64,000 nt of DNA from Leishmania infantum JPCM5 (GCF_000002875.2 NC_009409.2:231043-295042); one strand, 5' to 3'. Positions 1 to 11,450 are shown, counted from the stretch's first letter. The notes: a model not told the origin generated them from the sequence alone. Program-made: numbers and translations.

Positions 1-1610
1 GCCTTCAGCGAATCAACAGCCACGCCGTTCTCGCCCTCCGCCACTGCCTCGCCGTTTTTTTGCCGCTTGGCCTTGCCCTTCTTCCGTGTCTTCCTCAGGC
101 GGCGCTTCGCCCGCTTCTGGTGCGCGGCGTCGTCGTTCTCGATGGAGTCGCTGGGTCGCTGCTGGCCCGTCGCGCCGCGCGCGGCGGTCGTGTAGTTGTC
201 GTGGTCAAGGCTTTGCAAGCTTCCGTGCTTGGGGCCGCTGGAACGCTCGCCGGTCGGCGGTCGCGTCGCCTCTGGTGCGTAATCGCCGCTCTCGAGAACG
301 GCGGTGTCGAAGCGGCTGAAGCCCGAGTTCGCGATGGGCGTGACGGCCGCGTTTTTTTCGAACGGAAAGGCGGGGGTGTTTGCACAGGTCGTTTGCCTCA
401 TCCCGGTCGAGTTCCGTGAGGACGACTGGCCCGTCAGACCGCCTGTCAGCGTCAGCGGTGCCGCCTCCACCGTGAGCGACACCGGGGCTGTGGCAAGCAT
501 GGTGGTACCGTCGCCGCGGTCGCTGACCTCGATTGGGGTCGGCTGATGCCCTCTCGTCTTGGCATCGTCGTCACTGCCCATGCCCATGGCAATCGCACGG
601 CGTGCAGACTGCACCAAGCTGAACGAGCTGGATGGCTTGATTGAGTCGACATCACAACGCTCATCGCTGCTTCTGGGGAGGGCCGCCGGATGCAGCGGCC
701 GCGGTGGCTGCCCAACAGCTGCCGACGCCTCCAACACAATCTTCAGGGCTGGCGCAAGACACGGGCCCTCGTCTTCGTGGCGCATCGAGTTGAGCGAGGA
801 GGAGCAAGACAGCGTCGGCAACCCAATACCAGCACTCGAACCCTCCAGCTCCTGCAGGGCGGTGGGAAACTGGCGACCTCGCAAGCTGGCGGAGGCGCTC
901 GTCAGAGAGCGTGTGATGGGTGGCAGTTGCACCTGCGACGGCACATCATCATTCCTGCCGCCGCCCATGCCGCTGGAGTCTTCACGGTCGCTGGGAAGGC
1001 GATCACGCGCTCTGCCGCGGTGCAGCCGGAGTGCGCTGCGTGATATGGACGATACTGATGACTCGACGAGGGAGATGCTTTCGGACAGAAAACCACCTCG
1101 TAATGCGGCGTTTGACAGGTCCTTACCCGGCGGGGATGTGGCTAGTAGCCCAGCCACCGGCCCGCTAGGGCCTAGACTTCCCAGAGTGGACAACGCACGC
1201 GGCGAGAGAGCGCGCGAAGCAGTACCAACCCCATCCTGTGATGTTGACGGTTGTGCGGCATCAGCGGGAGAGGAGCTCATGCCTTGAGCCTGCTGCTGCC
1301 CATTCATCGATTGGGTGGAAGGAATGGCGAGCTCGGTGAAAAGCTCCTTGCGCGAGGCCATCATACCGGCCAGCAGCGGCAAGCTTGCCTGGGAAGTCGG
1401 TGCGTCTCCGCTACAGGATCCGATGGTCGGGTTAGGACTACTGTCGCGGCTGATGTGGTGATGCTTGTCGCTCTTGTGCCGCCGTGGCTGGTCTATGGAT
1501 TGGCGCTCGCTAGGCAGAGGAGGCGAAAGCCCACCAAAGGTGGCCGCCACGCCGGTACTGCGGCGTAGGGGCGCCGCCTCATCATGCAGTTGCAGCGGAG
1601 ACAAGTCCAT
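1..1610 (-). CDS. Hypothetical protein, N-terminal part; gene runs off the left edge
   Basis: One minus-strand frame stays open from the window edge up to an in-frame stop at 1698-1700. Its first ATG is at 1608-1610 (MDLSPLQLHDEAAPL...), so about 536 codons are visible and the stop lies outside the window. The protein is rich in Ser, Pro, Ala and Arg and looks largely disordered. The part nearest the edge is strongly basic, with KRAKRRLRK and TRKKGKAKRQK within about 25 residues, as in a nuclear-localisation or nucleic-acid-binding segment. An alternative start would be the Met-Met pair at 1359-1364. I recognise no catalytic domain. Direction agrees with all other genes left of the strand switch. 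A 242-codon plus-strand frame at 559-1287 is its antisense shadow. Confidence 0.8.
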   Translation of the reverse strand, partial: MDLSPLQLHDEAAPLRRSTGVAATFGGLSPPLPSERQSIDQPRRHKSDKHHHISRDSSPNPTIGSCSGDAPTSQASLPLLAGMMASRKELFTELAIPSTQSMNGQQQAQGMSSSPADAAQPSTSQDGVGTASRALSPRALSTLGSLGPSGPVAGLLATSPPGKDLSNAALRGGFLSESISLVESSVSSISRSALRLHRGRARDRLPSDREDSSGMGGGRNDDVPSQVQLPPITRSLTSASASLRGRQFPTALQELEGSSAGIGLPTLSCSSSLNSMRHEDEGPCLAPALKIVLEASAAVGQPPRPLHPAALPRSSDERCDVDSIKPSSSFSLVQSARRAIAMGMGSDDDAKTRGHQPTPIEVSDRGDGTTMLATAPVSLTVEAAPLTLTGGLTGQSSSRNSTGMRQTTCANTPAFPFEKNAAVTPIANSGFSRFDTAVLESGDYAPEATRPPTGERSSGPKHGSLQSLDHDNYTTAARGATGQQRPSDSIENDDAAHQKRAKRRLRKTRKKGKAKRQKNGEAVAEGENGVAVDSLK

Positions 1611-3116
1611 GCGATGCGACAAGCTGACTTTGGCGTTGCGTGAGGCACTCAGGTTGGAGGAAGAAGCGTTCTGAAGGCTGTCCACGAGCTTCGCCACCTA
1701 CGGCCACATAATACGGTTGTAGACCAAGAAAACGTCAGCAGCGGCCCTGTGCAGTGTGGATGTTACCAAGGGGATGTGCTTGTGCGCACTCTGCCCTGCT
1801 CGATCCCCCCCCCCTGCGGTCGAATTACCCGAGAACAACGCGAGGATGCGGAGACAAGGTAGGAGCGTGGGCACCCAAACGCGAGAAGAGGAACCGAAAA
1901 CAACCGAGAAAGAAAAAGAGAAGAGGAGACGAAGTGATGTGTGATCTCTAAAGGGCGACAGAGACAAACAAAAAAAAAGAAAGCGGCAAGCGTCGACGGA
2001 AGACAGAGTGATGGGAAGGGGGGAGAAGATGGAGATAGGGATAGAGAGAGATCGAGAGAGAGAGAGAAAAGGCAGCAACCAAACACGTAATCAAAACATC
2101 TAGTGTGAAAACGAAAATAAAGAAAAAAGAAAGGAAAAGAAGGACGAAGCGTGCCGTGTGTGTGTGTTCAGTCGTACTGTTTTGTTTTCAACGATGATGA
2201 CATAAAGATAAAACAACGAAAAACAGCAGATCCCAAGGTGCAAATGCAGAAAAGGGACAGGGAGAGAGATGGAGAGAGAGAGGGGGCAGCACACAACACA
2301 TACACAGCAAACAGGTGGTCGTAGACGGCGAGAGAGGAGGTGGGAGAAAGGGGAGGGCCGTGAGAGGTAAGAAAGAAGAGAGCAGGGAAGAAATCAGATC
2401 AGCATACGCCAAGCAACAGGACAGGAAAAGACACAGAGCCTTTTCAGTGTACGCAAACGAATGATGAGGTGAAACGGCGGCGGCGGACAACGTGAACGTC
2501 AAAATGAAAACACAAAGGAAAAAGGAACGAGGAAGAAACAGCGGAGACGGAGTGAGGGCTAGCCGGTGAGCACCAGCAAAGACATGAAACCAAAAGAAAA
2601 GGAGGGAGGGTGGGGCAGAAAGAAACACAAAGAAGCTGGGTAAGGAGCACGAAAAAAAAAGGGGCGCCGCACACAACGACAATACCAACAACGACAACAA
2701 AAGGGGAGAGAGAGAGAATGAAGCGTACAAACGGGCACTCAACAAAAGAGGGTGTGAAGGAAAGAGGGTGGGGGTTGTTGTTGTGGATGGGGTGGGGTTG
2801 CAGCCCACGAGTTCGGTGGGGTTGTCGTAAGATCTCTCCCTCACATACACACAGAAAGACACAAATACGACTATATACGGAGAGACAGAGACAGGCAGGA
2901 GTCTCGGTCGCCGCGTCCTTCTTGACTTTTAGTTTTGAAAGCGACACGTCTGTGTCTTCTGATCGGTCCACCTCCGATATATTTTCTCGCCTGTATGCCA
3001 CTTTGTTAGGCCTTTGTTGCTGTCGCTGACACAATTCGCGACTGTTTATCGCCCACAAGAGAATCGCTGGAGCAAGAAAAAGAATGGCGGCGCAAGAAGA
3101 AGGATAGCGTGTGGAG

Positions 3117-3120
<4 letters not shown>

Positions 3121-3161
<41 letters not shown>

Positions 3162-3162
3162 T
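3121..3162. repeat. (GT)n microsatellite
   Basis: An uninterrupted GT run of 34 bases is followed by ATGTGTGT. It reads as (AC)n on the transcribed minus strand. No function is implied. Confidence 0.95.
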
Positions 3163-4852
3163 AGCCCAGGCCGAACGCCGCAGCGACACAGGAAATATGT
3201 ACACGGAACGAGAGTAACAGCAAACCAGAAAAAAAAAAGGAGATGTGTACACTACAATTTTTTGGGGGAGAGAGAGAGTGAATGCCTCAGAGAGTAACAC
3301 AGAGTAAGAAGCGATACAAATACACATATAACATATATGCGTATACAAGTTTATCTCTTTACATATGCTTATATATATTTATGTATATATATATATGTAT
3401 ATGTTTGTGTGGAAATGAGAAAAAACAAGCGACTAAGCGCCGCGGCTGAGCAGGGCGTGAGGGGAGAATAAGATGACGGTGCAAGGACAGCTCCACAAAA
3501 AGGATGAAACTAGCACAACCAAAGAAAACAAAAAGCCAAATAGAAAAAAAACGAGAAACAACGCTTAGTTCGTGGAAGGAGATATATGCAGTAGATGGTG
3601 CTCGATGCTACTCTTATACTTCTGTCTTGTCTGTCTGTGTGCGTTTTTAGGTGTGGGTGAGTGGGTTGGTGTGGGTGTATATGGCCTTCTGGGCGTAGGC
3701 GCGCGTGCGTGTGCGTGCGAGTCCCTGCCGTTTCTTTGTGCTGTTTTTCCTTTCGGTATCGCCTCTCTCTGTCCTGCTTCCTTTTCTTGTTTTCTGCAGC
3801 ACCTTTGACGAAGAGGAAACTAATAATAATAATAGCAACACTGTACTGCCCGGCTGCCTCGCTCTCTGTGTGTGTGTGGGGAGGGGGGAGGAGGGGTGTC
3901 TCTCCCCCTTAACGTGGATGTGGTGACTTCTGTATCTCCCTTTGCCTCACAACGTGCGTTTTTCCCGTATGCCTTGCGTGTTTTGCTTGTGCATGCGGGA
4001 GGGGGGATGTCTGAGTAGATCACACAGAAGTAGGGGAGGAGGCGGTTGGGGCAACGAGGACGCAGAGGAGCGGGCGAGGTCACAAAAAAAAAGTGGGGAA
4101 GCCAACGAGGATACCCAGGGATCGGCGAGACAGCAACTGAGTCCGAAAAGCGCCGCGGTGACCTCAGTGCAGGATTCCTAGTTTGTAATAAGCTGGCCCG
4201 ATGACTCGAGTTCTGGCCATCGATCTTCGCTTAGCGAACCGTCAACAGAAGAGAAAAGGAGGAGCAAGGGAAGAGTTGGCCACACTCGCGGCTCAGCATG
4301 CAGCGCAAGTACGCTGCTTCATTCGTTCCGTCGAGCAGGGCGCATGGAGGGATGGGAGGTCCTCACACGAGCTTTTCTTTGGTGGTGCCCGCGCATGCTT
4401 CTTCTGTGCTCCTGGATGGGTGCGGCAGTGTTTCTTTCAGACTTTTTTTTGCGGCTAAACACCGCCCATTTTGGTCTGTGGAAGAGACTGAACTCAGTGG
4501 CATGCGATGGGAGAAGGATGCACACAAGCACACACTCACCCTCTCCGGCAACGTCGTCGGCACACCATCGCGCACGACTCGAGAAGGCCATCAACTGCAG
4601 AAAAAGAAAAACGAGGAACACCCACACGTTTCCGAACGTTGCGCGGTATCATGGGGGAGGTGGTGCTAAGTCATGTAACGCATTGGGTTCGGTCTGATCT
4701 TTAGTTGCAGGCACGCAAGCCCGATCGTAAAGTAGGAAGAGTTTGCAGCTCAGCTTAACCCGGCATTCGGGTGCACAAAACATGAAAAGGCCAGCAAGGA
4801 AGCATGGCCAACGGCGTGACCACGCGCACCTCCAGGGGCGTATAAAAGAGAA

Positions 4853-4875
4853 GATATATATATATATATATATAT
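4853..4875. repeat. (AT)n microsatellite
   Basis: Alternating AT run of about 23 bases inside the gene-poor spacer. A longer AT-rich patch lies at about 3320-3410. Confidence 0.9.
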
Positions 4876-6563
4876 GCGTATATGTATGTATGCATGGCAA
4901 GAACGGGTCAACAGTGAAGTTGGCACAAAAAGCAGAGGTCGTAAACGGAGCCGCAAAAGAGAGACGACGAAAAAGCCCGTCATCGCATGTAAAGGCAGCC
5001 AGGCAGGTAGGATAGCAGAGCAAGCATTGCGCGGTACCGCATTACCTTCGTATGAGCCCCTCACCGCAACCTGCAGAATACAACAAGGGGTCGATTGCGT
5101 GGGGGAGGGGGAAGAGTAAAAACCCCCGACGAATCTTCAGGACTGCCCCTTTACGTTTTCAGAGTACGCCATTTCGTCGTGCTTGATCTAAATTCGAAGG
5201 GGGGCGGCGGCTATGTCACCTCAAGAGAAGGGGGGATAGATAGAGGAGCACGCAGAGAAGGGAGGATAGCAGACCAAAAACGCGAGGAGTGCACGAGGCA
5301 CTAGTGCACGCAAGCATATCCCGGCGAGAGAGCGCAAGGAGTAGGTGAGGAGGCTCCAGAGGGCAGTCGTCCAACAACCTGAGTTCAGAGATCTGCTCAT
5401 CAGCTCGGCCCTTCGTAAGTAACTCCCAAGACCGATACGCCGCTCCACTACCTCTCGGATACTCTACATCCTTTGACCCCGCGACGCCTTCGCTACGCAG
5501 CCCACGCAGGGTGTGACAGCAGACGAACAAGGGCGACAACGCAGAGAGAAAAGCATGATGGGCCCACCCAAAGAAGCCCGAGCGTACGGGGAGTGCCACA
5601 GTGACGGAGAACTGGTGAGAGAGTGAAAGAGAGTCCAGCAGGCGACAAAAGCACACAAATGATGATGAACTAAAAGCAGAGAACGGCACGGAGGTAGAGC
5701 CGCCGGCTATCGGTCGCACGCACTCAAACACGCAAGCACGTCGACACACAGAGGAAGGACGAAACAAGCTATCCTTTTCTTTGAAACACAACAATCGATA
5801 GAGAAAACGGTCGGAGGTATTCGGAGGGTGCGGTGGGGGGGGGGGCACTCCTCCATGACGAAGAGCGGCCGCGATAACGGAGCAAAGCGGAAGGCGCGCA
5901 GGAAAGCACATCTTCGTTGGTTTCATGCATACAACACACACGAAAGCAGGAAAGCTCGAAGGGGCGCATCAAAAAGAGAAGGCAAGGAGGCGGTATAAGT
6001 GGCGGTGGCGAAATGCTGAAGCGGACCAAGAGGGCCAAGACACACACCGCGACGGCGGCACGCAAGGGCGCACAAGCTGAACGAAAGGGGGGAGGGGGCG
6101 ATACAACGTGAGGGAGAAGGCACAGAGACACGCAAGCGCACAGCCAAGAAGCGCCCTAGGCGACAATAATAATAATAAGAGCGGTATGGGCGCGCACCCA
6201 AGAGAGAGAAGCACCAACGTCGAAACAACATCTGTGCTTTAAAATCGACAAGGCAAGTAAACGAATAGAGATTGGTAAGGAGGGCGAGAGGGGGAGAGTT
6301 GATGGTATCGATACAGAATGAAGAGAACATGAAACACATCAACACGCACAGACACACCCTGAGAAAGCGAGACAGATAGGACGCCGTAAGAGGCGAAAAA
6401 AAAACTTAGCTGTGAACAAAGACGCTCTTCGAGCGTGCACCCCCCGAGTCGCCACCCACAGCTGCAGAGGGGCACGTCCTTTGCACTCTTCTCTCCCTCG
6501 TTGTGTGTGCCCCCCCCCTTGATGACTCGCTTGCTGTGCCTCGAGTTAGCCCGGTTTCCTTTT

Positions 6564-6663
6564 NNNNNNNNNNNNNNNNNNNNNNNNNNNNNNNNNNNNN
6601 NNNNNNNNNNNNNNNNNNNNNNNNNNNNNNNNNNNNNNNNNNNNNNNNNNNNNNNNNNNNNNN
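6564..6663. other. Assembly gap, 100 N
   Basis: Exactly 100 undetermined bases, a conventional placeholder, so the true gap length is unknown. A G-rich tract and microsatellites lie within 1 kb. Confidence 0.99.
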
Positions 6664-7854
6664 CGCCATAGCGCGCAGGTGTGCAAGAAGTGGGTGACGT
6701 GTGTGCCTGCAGCAGCTACGCTTCGGTGCGCAGCACATTGACACGTATAATGCCGATGTTGAGGTGAGGCATGCGTGTGTCTGTGACTGGGTGGTAACGA
6801 AGATGGGCATACGCACTAACGAAGGAGGGAGGGATGGAGGGGCATGACGGCTATAGGAGGAAGCAGACAGGTCAACGAGCAAAAAAAAGAGTGGTGGTTG
6901 ATTGCACAGGCGCACACCACCGAAGAGGCGGTGCGTGTGCACAAAAACGCGCCCGCACACATATAAGAAGTCACGAAAACAAAAACATAGATTCGGATGA
7001 GAGCGGCAGATGTTGGAGGAGGGGGGGGGGGCAGGGGCTTTTTCGATGGCCCCCCTCCCCCGCACACACACACGCGTGCACCACGTGATCACGCAAGCGA
7101 CGGCGCGCGGGGCCAACGTTTTGAGTAAATGAAGCTGCGAAGGGGTAAAGTGGAACAGAGAAGAAGAAGGAGCACTTACACACTCGGATGACGCGCTGAG
7201 AACGGACGGCAAATCAGAGCGGTCAGTGAGCACGCGCGCAAGGTGCCCATCCGAGCCCAACCGCAATGCAAGCCTACACCCACACATGTGTAGGTGCGCG
7301 TGCAGAGAGTGCTGCCGTCTTCTCTCTTCCCCCTTGCCGTCGCTCTCTGGTACACCGCCCTGCCCCACCGAGCAGGGAGGGCGGCCGTGTGCGCAGTGTA
7401 GAGCTGAAACACATCCTCTCAACACGGACGCACGCATACGCGCGGAAGGAAAGCAAAAAACGAGAGAGCAGAGAAGAGGGGACGAAGGCGGTGAGAGCGT
7501 AGGGAGCGGAGCATCGTCATGTCGAGTCTCATAAGCGGCGAAGGCATGCGCTCTTGAATTCTGCATGCGCCAGAACGCTACAAGCGCACTTGCGTATCTG
7601 CGTCCACGTTGATGCCTACCATGGAAATGAAGAAGACGGATGGGAAGCAGCAGTTTGCATACATCTCCCGCACCGAACGGCAAGACAAGCACGCCAGCGA
7701 TGCATCGCCGTACACCCCCCCCCCTCGCACCCGCCCCTTTCGAGCGGCATTTGGCAAAGCTCACCGCTGACTGCCGCACCGCAACGCGTTCGACCGTCGC
7801 AGATGGGAAGGCGGCATCCGTTTCGGTGTGCCTTCACACACACACACACACACA

Positions 7855-7902
7855 CGCATACGTACATATATGTATGCATATATACATATATGTACGTATG
7901 CG
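7855..7902. repeat. Perfect 20-bp inverted repeat with 8-nt loop
   Basis: The arms at 7855-7874 and 7883-7902 are exact reverse complements, separated by TGCATATA. The element directly follows a (CA)n run (about 7835-7855) and lies some 370 bp downstream of the stop codon of the 1058-aa gene in its direction of transcription. It would fold as a hairpin in single-stranded DNA or in the transcript. Confidence 0.9.
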
Positions 7903-8273
7903 TGTCTTTTGTGTTTGTGTCGTGTGTCGTGTCGTCTTTCGCACGTGGAAGGCGAGGAGCGGTAGCGGTAACGGTTAGAAACCAGAAAGAGAGAACGAGG
8001 GGGAGAATCGAGCGAAGACGACGAGACGGTGGCGCGGGTATTCCTGTGTCCCGCGCCTCCTACACAGGTAAAACATGCACATGCACGTAGCGGAACAACA
8101 GCAACAAGCAAACAGACACACACTTAGCCCGGGGAAGGGCCGATGAGCCAAAACGGAGAAGCACGAAGTCGACGGCATCGCCCCCTCAGCGCCGATTAGT
8201 TTTATGTTATTCTGCTACGCCCTCCCTTTCACTCAATCTCCTCAGCCTGTCCCTGCAGCACCACGCAGTTGCC

Positions 8274-11200
8274 TCATATCACAGGGAAGAAGTAGAGGCC
8301 GCGTGCGGCGCTGTCCTGAGACTCGCCGTTGTTCGCAGATGCATCATTGCCCCCGCCGAGGACGACAGTGAGGCAGAGCTCATCCAGGCAGTCGGCCACT
8401 GCCAAATACGCACTTTGGACAGCGAGCCACGACTCGGCTGGTGCCTCTGTGCACCCCTCGTACGGGCTTGTGGTGGGTTCTGTGTATCTCTGCAGCACTT
8501 GCCACGACTCATCTAGCGTGCGCCCCTCCGGCCCATGCTGCAGAGAAAGAAGCTCGTAAGACAAGAGGGCGTCCCTCAAGGCGCCTAGCACACGCAGCTG
8601 CTCCGGGGTGTACGCCGCTGGTGCCCCAGCAGGGGAGGCAGAGGCGAATCCGTTTGGCAGAGGTGACTTCAGCAAAGAGTCCAACTTACGGATCGCCATG
8701 GCTGTTGCCCCTCGCTCGCCACTCGTGGGCACCCGGCAGCAAAGCGGCTCAGGTAGAACGAGCTGATGCAGCAGAAGGCGCCAGTGGTAGCCGATGTCGT
8801 ACACCAACTCGTGCTGCGCCCCTCTGGTGGCCGCCCCAACCAGGACACTCGCCACGACGAAGGGTATCGGCGGCACCGCTGGGTCGCCATACCACGCCCG
8901 CATCACCCGTTCGTCAGACCCGCCTGCCGCCATGGCTGCCGCTGCCGTTGTGTCAGAGAAGGTGGATCCACTGCTGAAGGAGCGGGTGTCGCTCAACTCG
9001 CTGCTGCTTGACTCCCCCGAGTCGTCGCGAAAGTGCATGGATACGCTGGGTGGGAACAGTGTTGGCGGCGAGGGCTGCAGCTGCAAGGCGGTTGGCCGCG
9101 CTTGAGAGACGGCCGCAGCGCGGTGGGCTACCGTTCCAGTGGTGCGCTCCGACTCCATCGCTGCAGAGGCATTACAGGTGCTGGGCTCTAATGCATCGGT
9201 GCGCTCTCCGACCACGAACAGGTAGTGCTCCCGCCCCTCGACGAAGGCCGCTGCACAGCGCGCATGTCGTGAGTAGTCCTTTCCATGCTGCTGGGGTTGC
9301 GCACCGTCGTTCGCCGACAGGGAGGACGATGGCGCGTACTGCTGGCCACGCAGCGGGAGGGCAGCAACGCCGCAGCCTCGACGCTCCTGGGGCTGGCCGG
9401 CACCGCTATCGCTACAGAGACGGCGTCGAACCCCGCGCAAGCAACGCAAGTCGGTGGCGGATGTGTTAAGCTGCACATTGAAGCGCAATGCCAACTGCTG
9501 AAGCCCCCACTGGCCTACGGCGCTGAGGAGGAGGACAGGGCGCGCGTCTGCGCCCCAAGTAGACTCTATATACTGCTGCGCAGTTTTCGGCACGGAGGCC
9601 TGGACTACCATAACCACCCATCCCTCGGGTGCCTCGGCATCCAGGGCGGCCCGCAAACGGGCCAACGCCTCCGCGTCAGACGGCACGTCCTCGAACAGCA
9701 AAAGTAACTCCACCGGGTGCAGCCTCGAGTGCGGCACTGCGCTGACAGATGTGAAAGGTGCATTGGTGTCGTCGCAGCATGGCGCCACCGCTGCGGAGCT
9801 CAGCTGCGTCTCTGCCCACAACATCTGTGCCAATGAACCCGCCGGCGACCAGACACACGTGCCAGCGGGAGCTGACACGTCCGGCGCCGCCGCGTCGACT
9901 GTGCTCGCCTTCCCCGAATACGCCGCAGCCAGAGAGCGGATGCGGGTGGCGGCAATCGACAGCCCCGGCAGCACCACAGCGCGTCGTTGTCTCTGCAGCC
10001 CGAACAACGGCATGGGTCGGACATGCAGCGGCGACGACGTTGACGGTATCAGCCAGTTGCCTGCCATTTCGCAGCTGCCGAGGCTGAGCGGCATATCCGC
10101 ATCGCAACCGTCATACATTGGAAGCGGAACCAGCTGCAGAGAACGCATGCACACGTCCAGTATGTGCATTACTGCCTGGGCGCGATTCTGCTCGTCAGCC
10201 ACTACGAGATGCCCTTGTGAGTGCGGCGCCGCTGCCGAAGTAAAGGACGCAATTCGATCGATCCAGCGGCACGCAGGCCTCAAGAGGGGCGCTGCCAGCG
10301 ATGACGCTACCGCCGCCGCCACGAAGATCGACGTTTGAGCAGGGGTGGTGGCAGTAGGAGTAAAACCGCTTTCTTTGCACATTGTCGTCTCCGCGCCGAT
10401 ACGACTGGCGGCTGCCGTGGATTCGCAGCACAGAAGCGACACAGCGTCTGCCCAAAATGCCGTAGACAAGGATCGCGTTCGATGAGTTGGCTGCTGGTCG
10501 TCCGTGTGTGCGACCGCCGCATTACTCCGCAGCGCCTCCCGCAGCCTCACCAGAGGCGGCTCGCTGCACCTGTGCAAGCGTCGCTGAAGGTCCGGGAGAA
10601 GTTCAGCGCACATGAACAGGTAGAAAAAGTGTGGGTAGGTGGCGAAGACGTCGTCCAGGTGCGCATCGGGTGCAGAAGAAATAGTCCGCAGTATATTTTG
10701 CCAGCTCTCATCGTTGCAGCCAGTAGGCTTCGTCGCGAGCTGCCGCGCAGCAGCCACGGCAGCAGACACACGCTCCCCGATCTCACGCTCCCACCGTATA
10801 TACGCATCTGTGCGGGCCCCAGCATCCGCGGACGTGGCACCACCGGCAGCGCGCCGCTCACGCTGCCGAGACTCGGCACCTCGCGCCAAGAGGCGATACA
10901 CCTCCAACGCCACCCAAGCGACGAAGTTCACATACGGACCACCCCCGCCGCGGTGACCGCGTTCGCTCACGCTGCCATCATGCGAGCTGCTCTCCTTATT
11001 GCTCCTTCCGTCGGAAGCGTTGCCGTGTCTCAGCTCGACTGCGAAGTGCAGGGTTGAGAACGGGGGCCCAACGGAGACAGCCCACATGAATGCGTGCAGG
11101 TGCCGCTCCACCACGTCGCCAAGGTAGAGAATAAACGATGATAAGGTGTCGCTAGCCCTTGCCTCGTCCACCGTCGGTCGCGTAACTGGACCGGCCGCTG

Positions 11201-11450
11201 CCATGAATGCTTGCGAAGGAGCTAGTCGCAGTACCCTTCGCGATGCGACGCTGCCGCCAGCAGCACCGAAGACAGACGAAAAAAACGGCAGGCAGTTCAT
11301 CACATCTGCGGCGTCAAGAGCCAATGTGTGAGAGCTCCTGGCACGCGCGCTGTTTCCGTTTGGAAGAAGCTTCCTTTCATGTCCATCGAGGCTCGCAGAG
11401 ACGTATCCGTCTAGTAGTCGCTGCAGCTGTGCCGCGGCGGCAGAGGACAT
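8274..11450 (-). CDS. Large divergent chaperonin-like protein (putative), 1058 aa
   Basis: Long Ala/Ser/Arg-rich frame. The start is the first ATG (MSSAAAAQLQRLLDGY); the upstream in-frame extension to 11636 has no ATG. Most of the protein is unrecognisable, but three segments in the right order recall group II chaperonins. Residues about 95-120 contain DTLSSFILYLGDVVERHL, like the GDGTTSVVVLAGELL helix but lacking GDGT. Residues about 575-660 contain VVMVVQASVPKTAQQYI and then LQQLALRFNVQLN, like the end of the apical domain. Residues about 1005-1032 contain LAVQSAYLAVADCLDELCL, like the C-terminal equatorial helix. The insertions are long and Ser/Ala-rich. With no GDGT ATP motif it would be a pseudo-chaperonin of the BBS-chaperonin kind (MKKS/BBS10/BBS12), or simply an unknown protein. 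The gene call is firm; the fold is an inference. Confidence 0.88.
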   Translation of the reverse strand: MSSAAAAQLQRLLDGYVSASLDGHERKLLPNGNSARARSSHTLALDAADVMNCLPFFSSVFGAAGGSVASRRVLRLAPSQAFMAAAGPVTRPTVDEARASDTLSSFILYLGDVVERHLHAFMWAVSVGPPFSTLHFAVELRHGNASDGRSNKESSSHDGSVSERGHRGGGGPYVNFVAWVALEVYRLLARGAESRQRERRAAGGATSADAGARTDAYIRWEREIGERVSAAVAAARQLATKPTGCNDESWQNILRTISSAPDAHLDDVFATYPHFFYLFMCAELLPDLQRRLHRCSEPPLVRLREALRSNAAVAHTDDQQPTHRTRSLSTAFWADAVSLLCCESTAAASRIGAETTMCKESGFTPTATTPAQTSIFVAAAVASSLAAPLLRPACRWIDRIASFTSAAAPHSQGHLVVADEQNRAQAVMHILDVCMRSLQLVPLPMYDGCDADMPLSLGSCEMAGNWLIPSTSSPLHVRPMPLFGLQRQRRAVVLPGLSIAATRIRSLAAAYSGKASTVDAAAPDVSAPAGTCVWSPAGSLAQMLWAETQLSSAAVAPCCDDTNAPFTSVSAVPHSRLHPVELLLLFEDVPSDAEALARLRAALDAEAPEGWVVMVVQASVPKTAQQYIESTWGADARPVLLLSAVGQWGLQQLALRFNVQLNTSATDLRCLRGVRRRLCSDSGAGQPQERRGCGVAALPLRGQQYAPSSSLSANDGAQPQQHGKDYSRHARCAAAFVEGREHYLFVVGERTDALEPSTCNASAAMESERTTGTVAHRAAAVSQARPTALQLQPSPPTLFPPSVSMHFRDDSGESSSSELSDTRSFSSGSTFSDTTAAAAMAAGGSDERVMRAWYGDPAVPPIPFVVASVLVGAATRGAQHELVYDIGYHWRLLLHQLVLPEPLCCRVPTSGERGATAMAIRKLDSLLKSPLPNGFASASPAGAPAAYTPEQLRVLGALRDALLSYELLSLQHGPEGRTLDESWQVLQRYTEPTTSPYEGCTEAPAESWLAVQSAYLAVADCLDELCLTVVLGGGNDASANNGESQDSAARGLYFFPVI

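Larger units (their letters stand above)
1611..8273. other. Gene-poor spacer of about 6.7 kb
   Basis: No convincing gene is visible here. The plus strand is purine-rich for long stretches (about 1.9-2.9 kb, 5.6-6.2 kb), so the transcribed minus strand is pyrimidine-rich, as expected for polypyrimidine tracts upstream of the minus-strand gene at 1610. It contains dinucleotide runs, an N gap (6564-6663), a G-rich tract near 7019-7036 and a perfect hairpin at 7855-7902. Apparent reading frames, such as a minus frame at 6406-7779 that crosses the gap, are low-complexity Ser/Leu/Arg/Cys-rich and not gene-like. It probably consists of the 3' UTR of the 1058-aa gene and the 5' flank of the edge gene. 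Confidence 0.6.

Noticed and set aside
559..1287. Plus-strand frame of 242 codons
   Set aside because: It lies wholly antisense to a minus frame that stays open for the entire 1610 bases, and it opposes the cluster direction.
5216..5941. Minus-strand frame of 241 codons in the left spacer
   Set aside because: The composition is that of pyrimidine-rich UTR (Leu/Ser/Phe/Cys-rich, with a Pro run from a poly-G tract) and no domain is visible. Direction fits, so it is not excluded absolutely.
6406..7779. Minus-strand frame of 457 codons
   Set aside because: It is translated through 100 N, is low-complexity with Cys/His/Ser runs from microsatellites, and has no domain.
10335..11057. Plus-strand frame of 240 codons
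   Set aside because: It is an antisense shadow of the 1058-aa gene, as are other plus frames between 8.3 and 11.5 kb.
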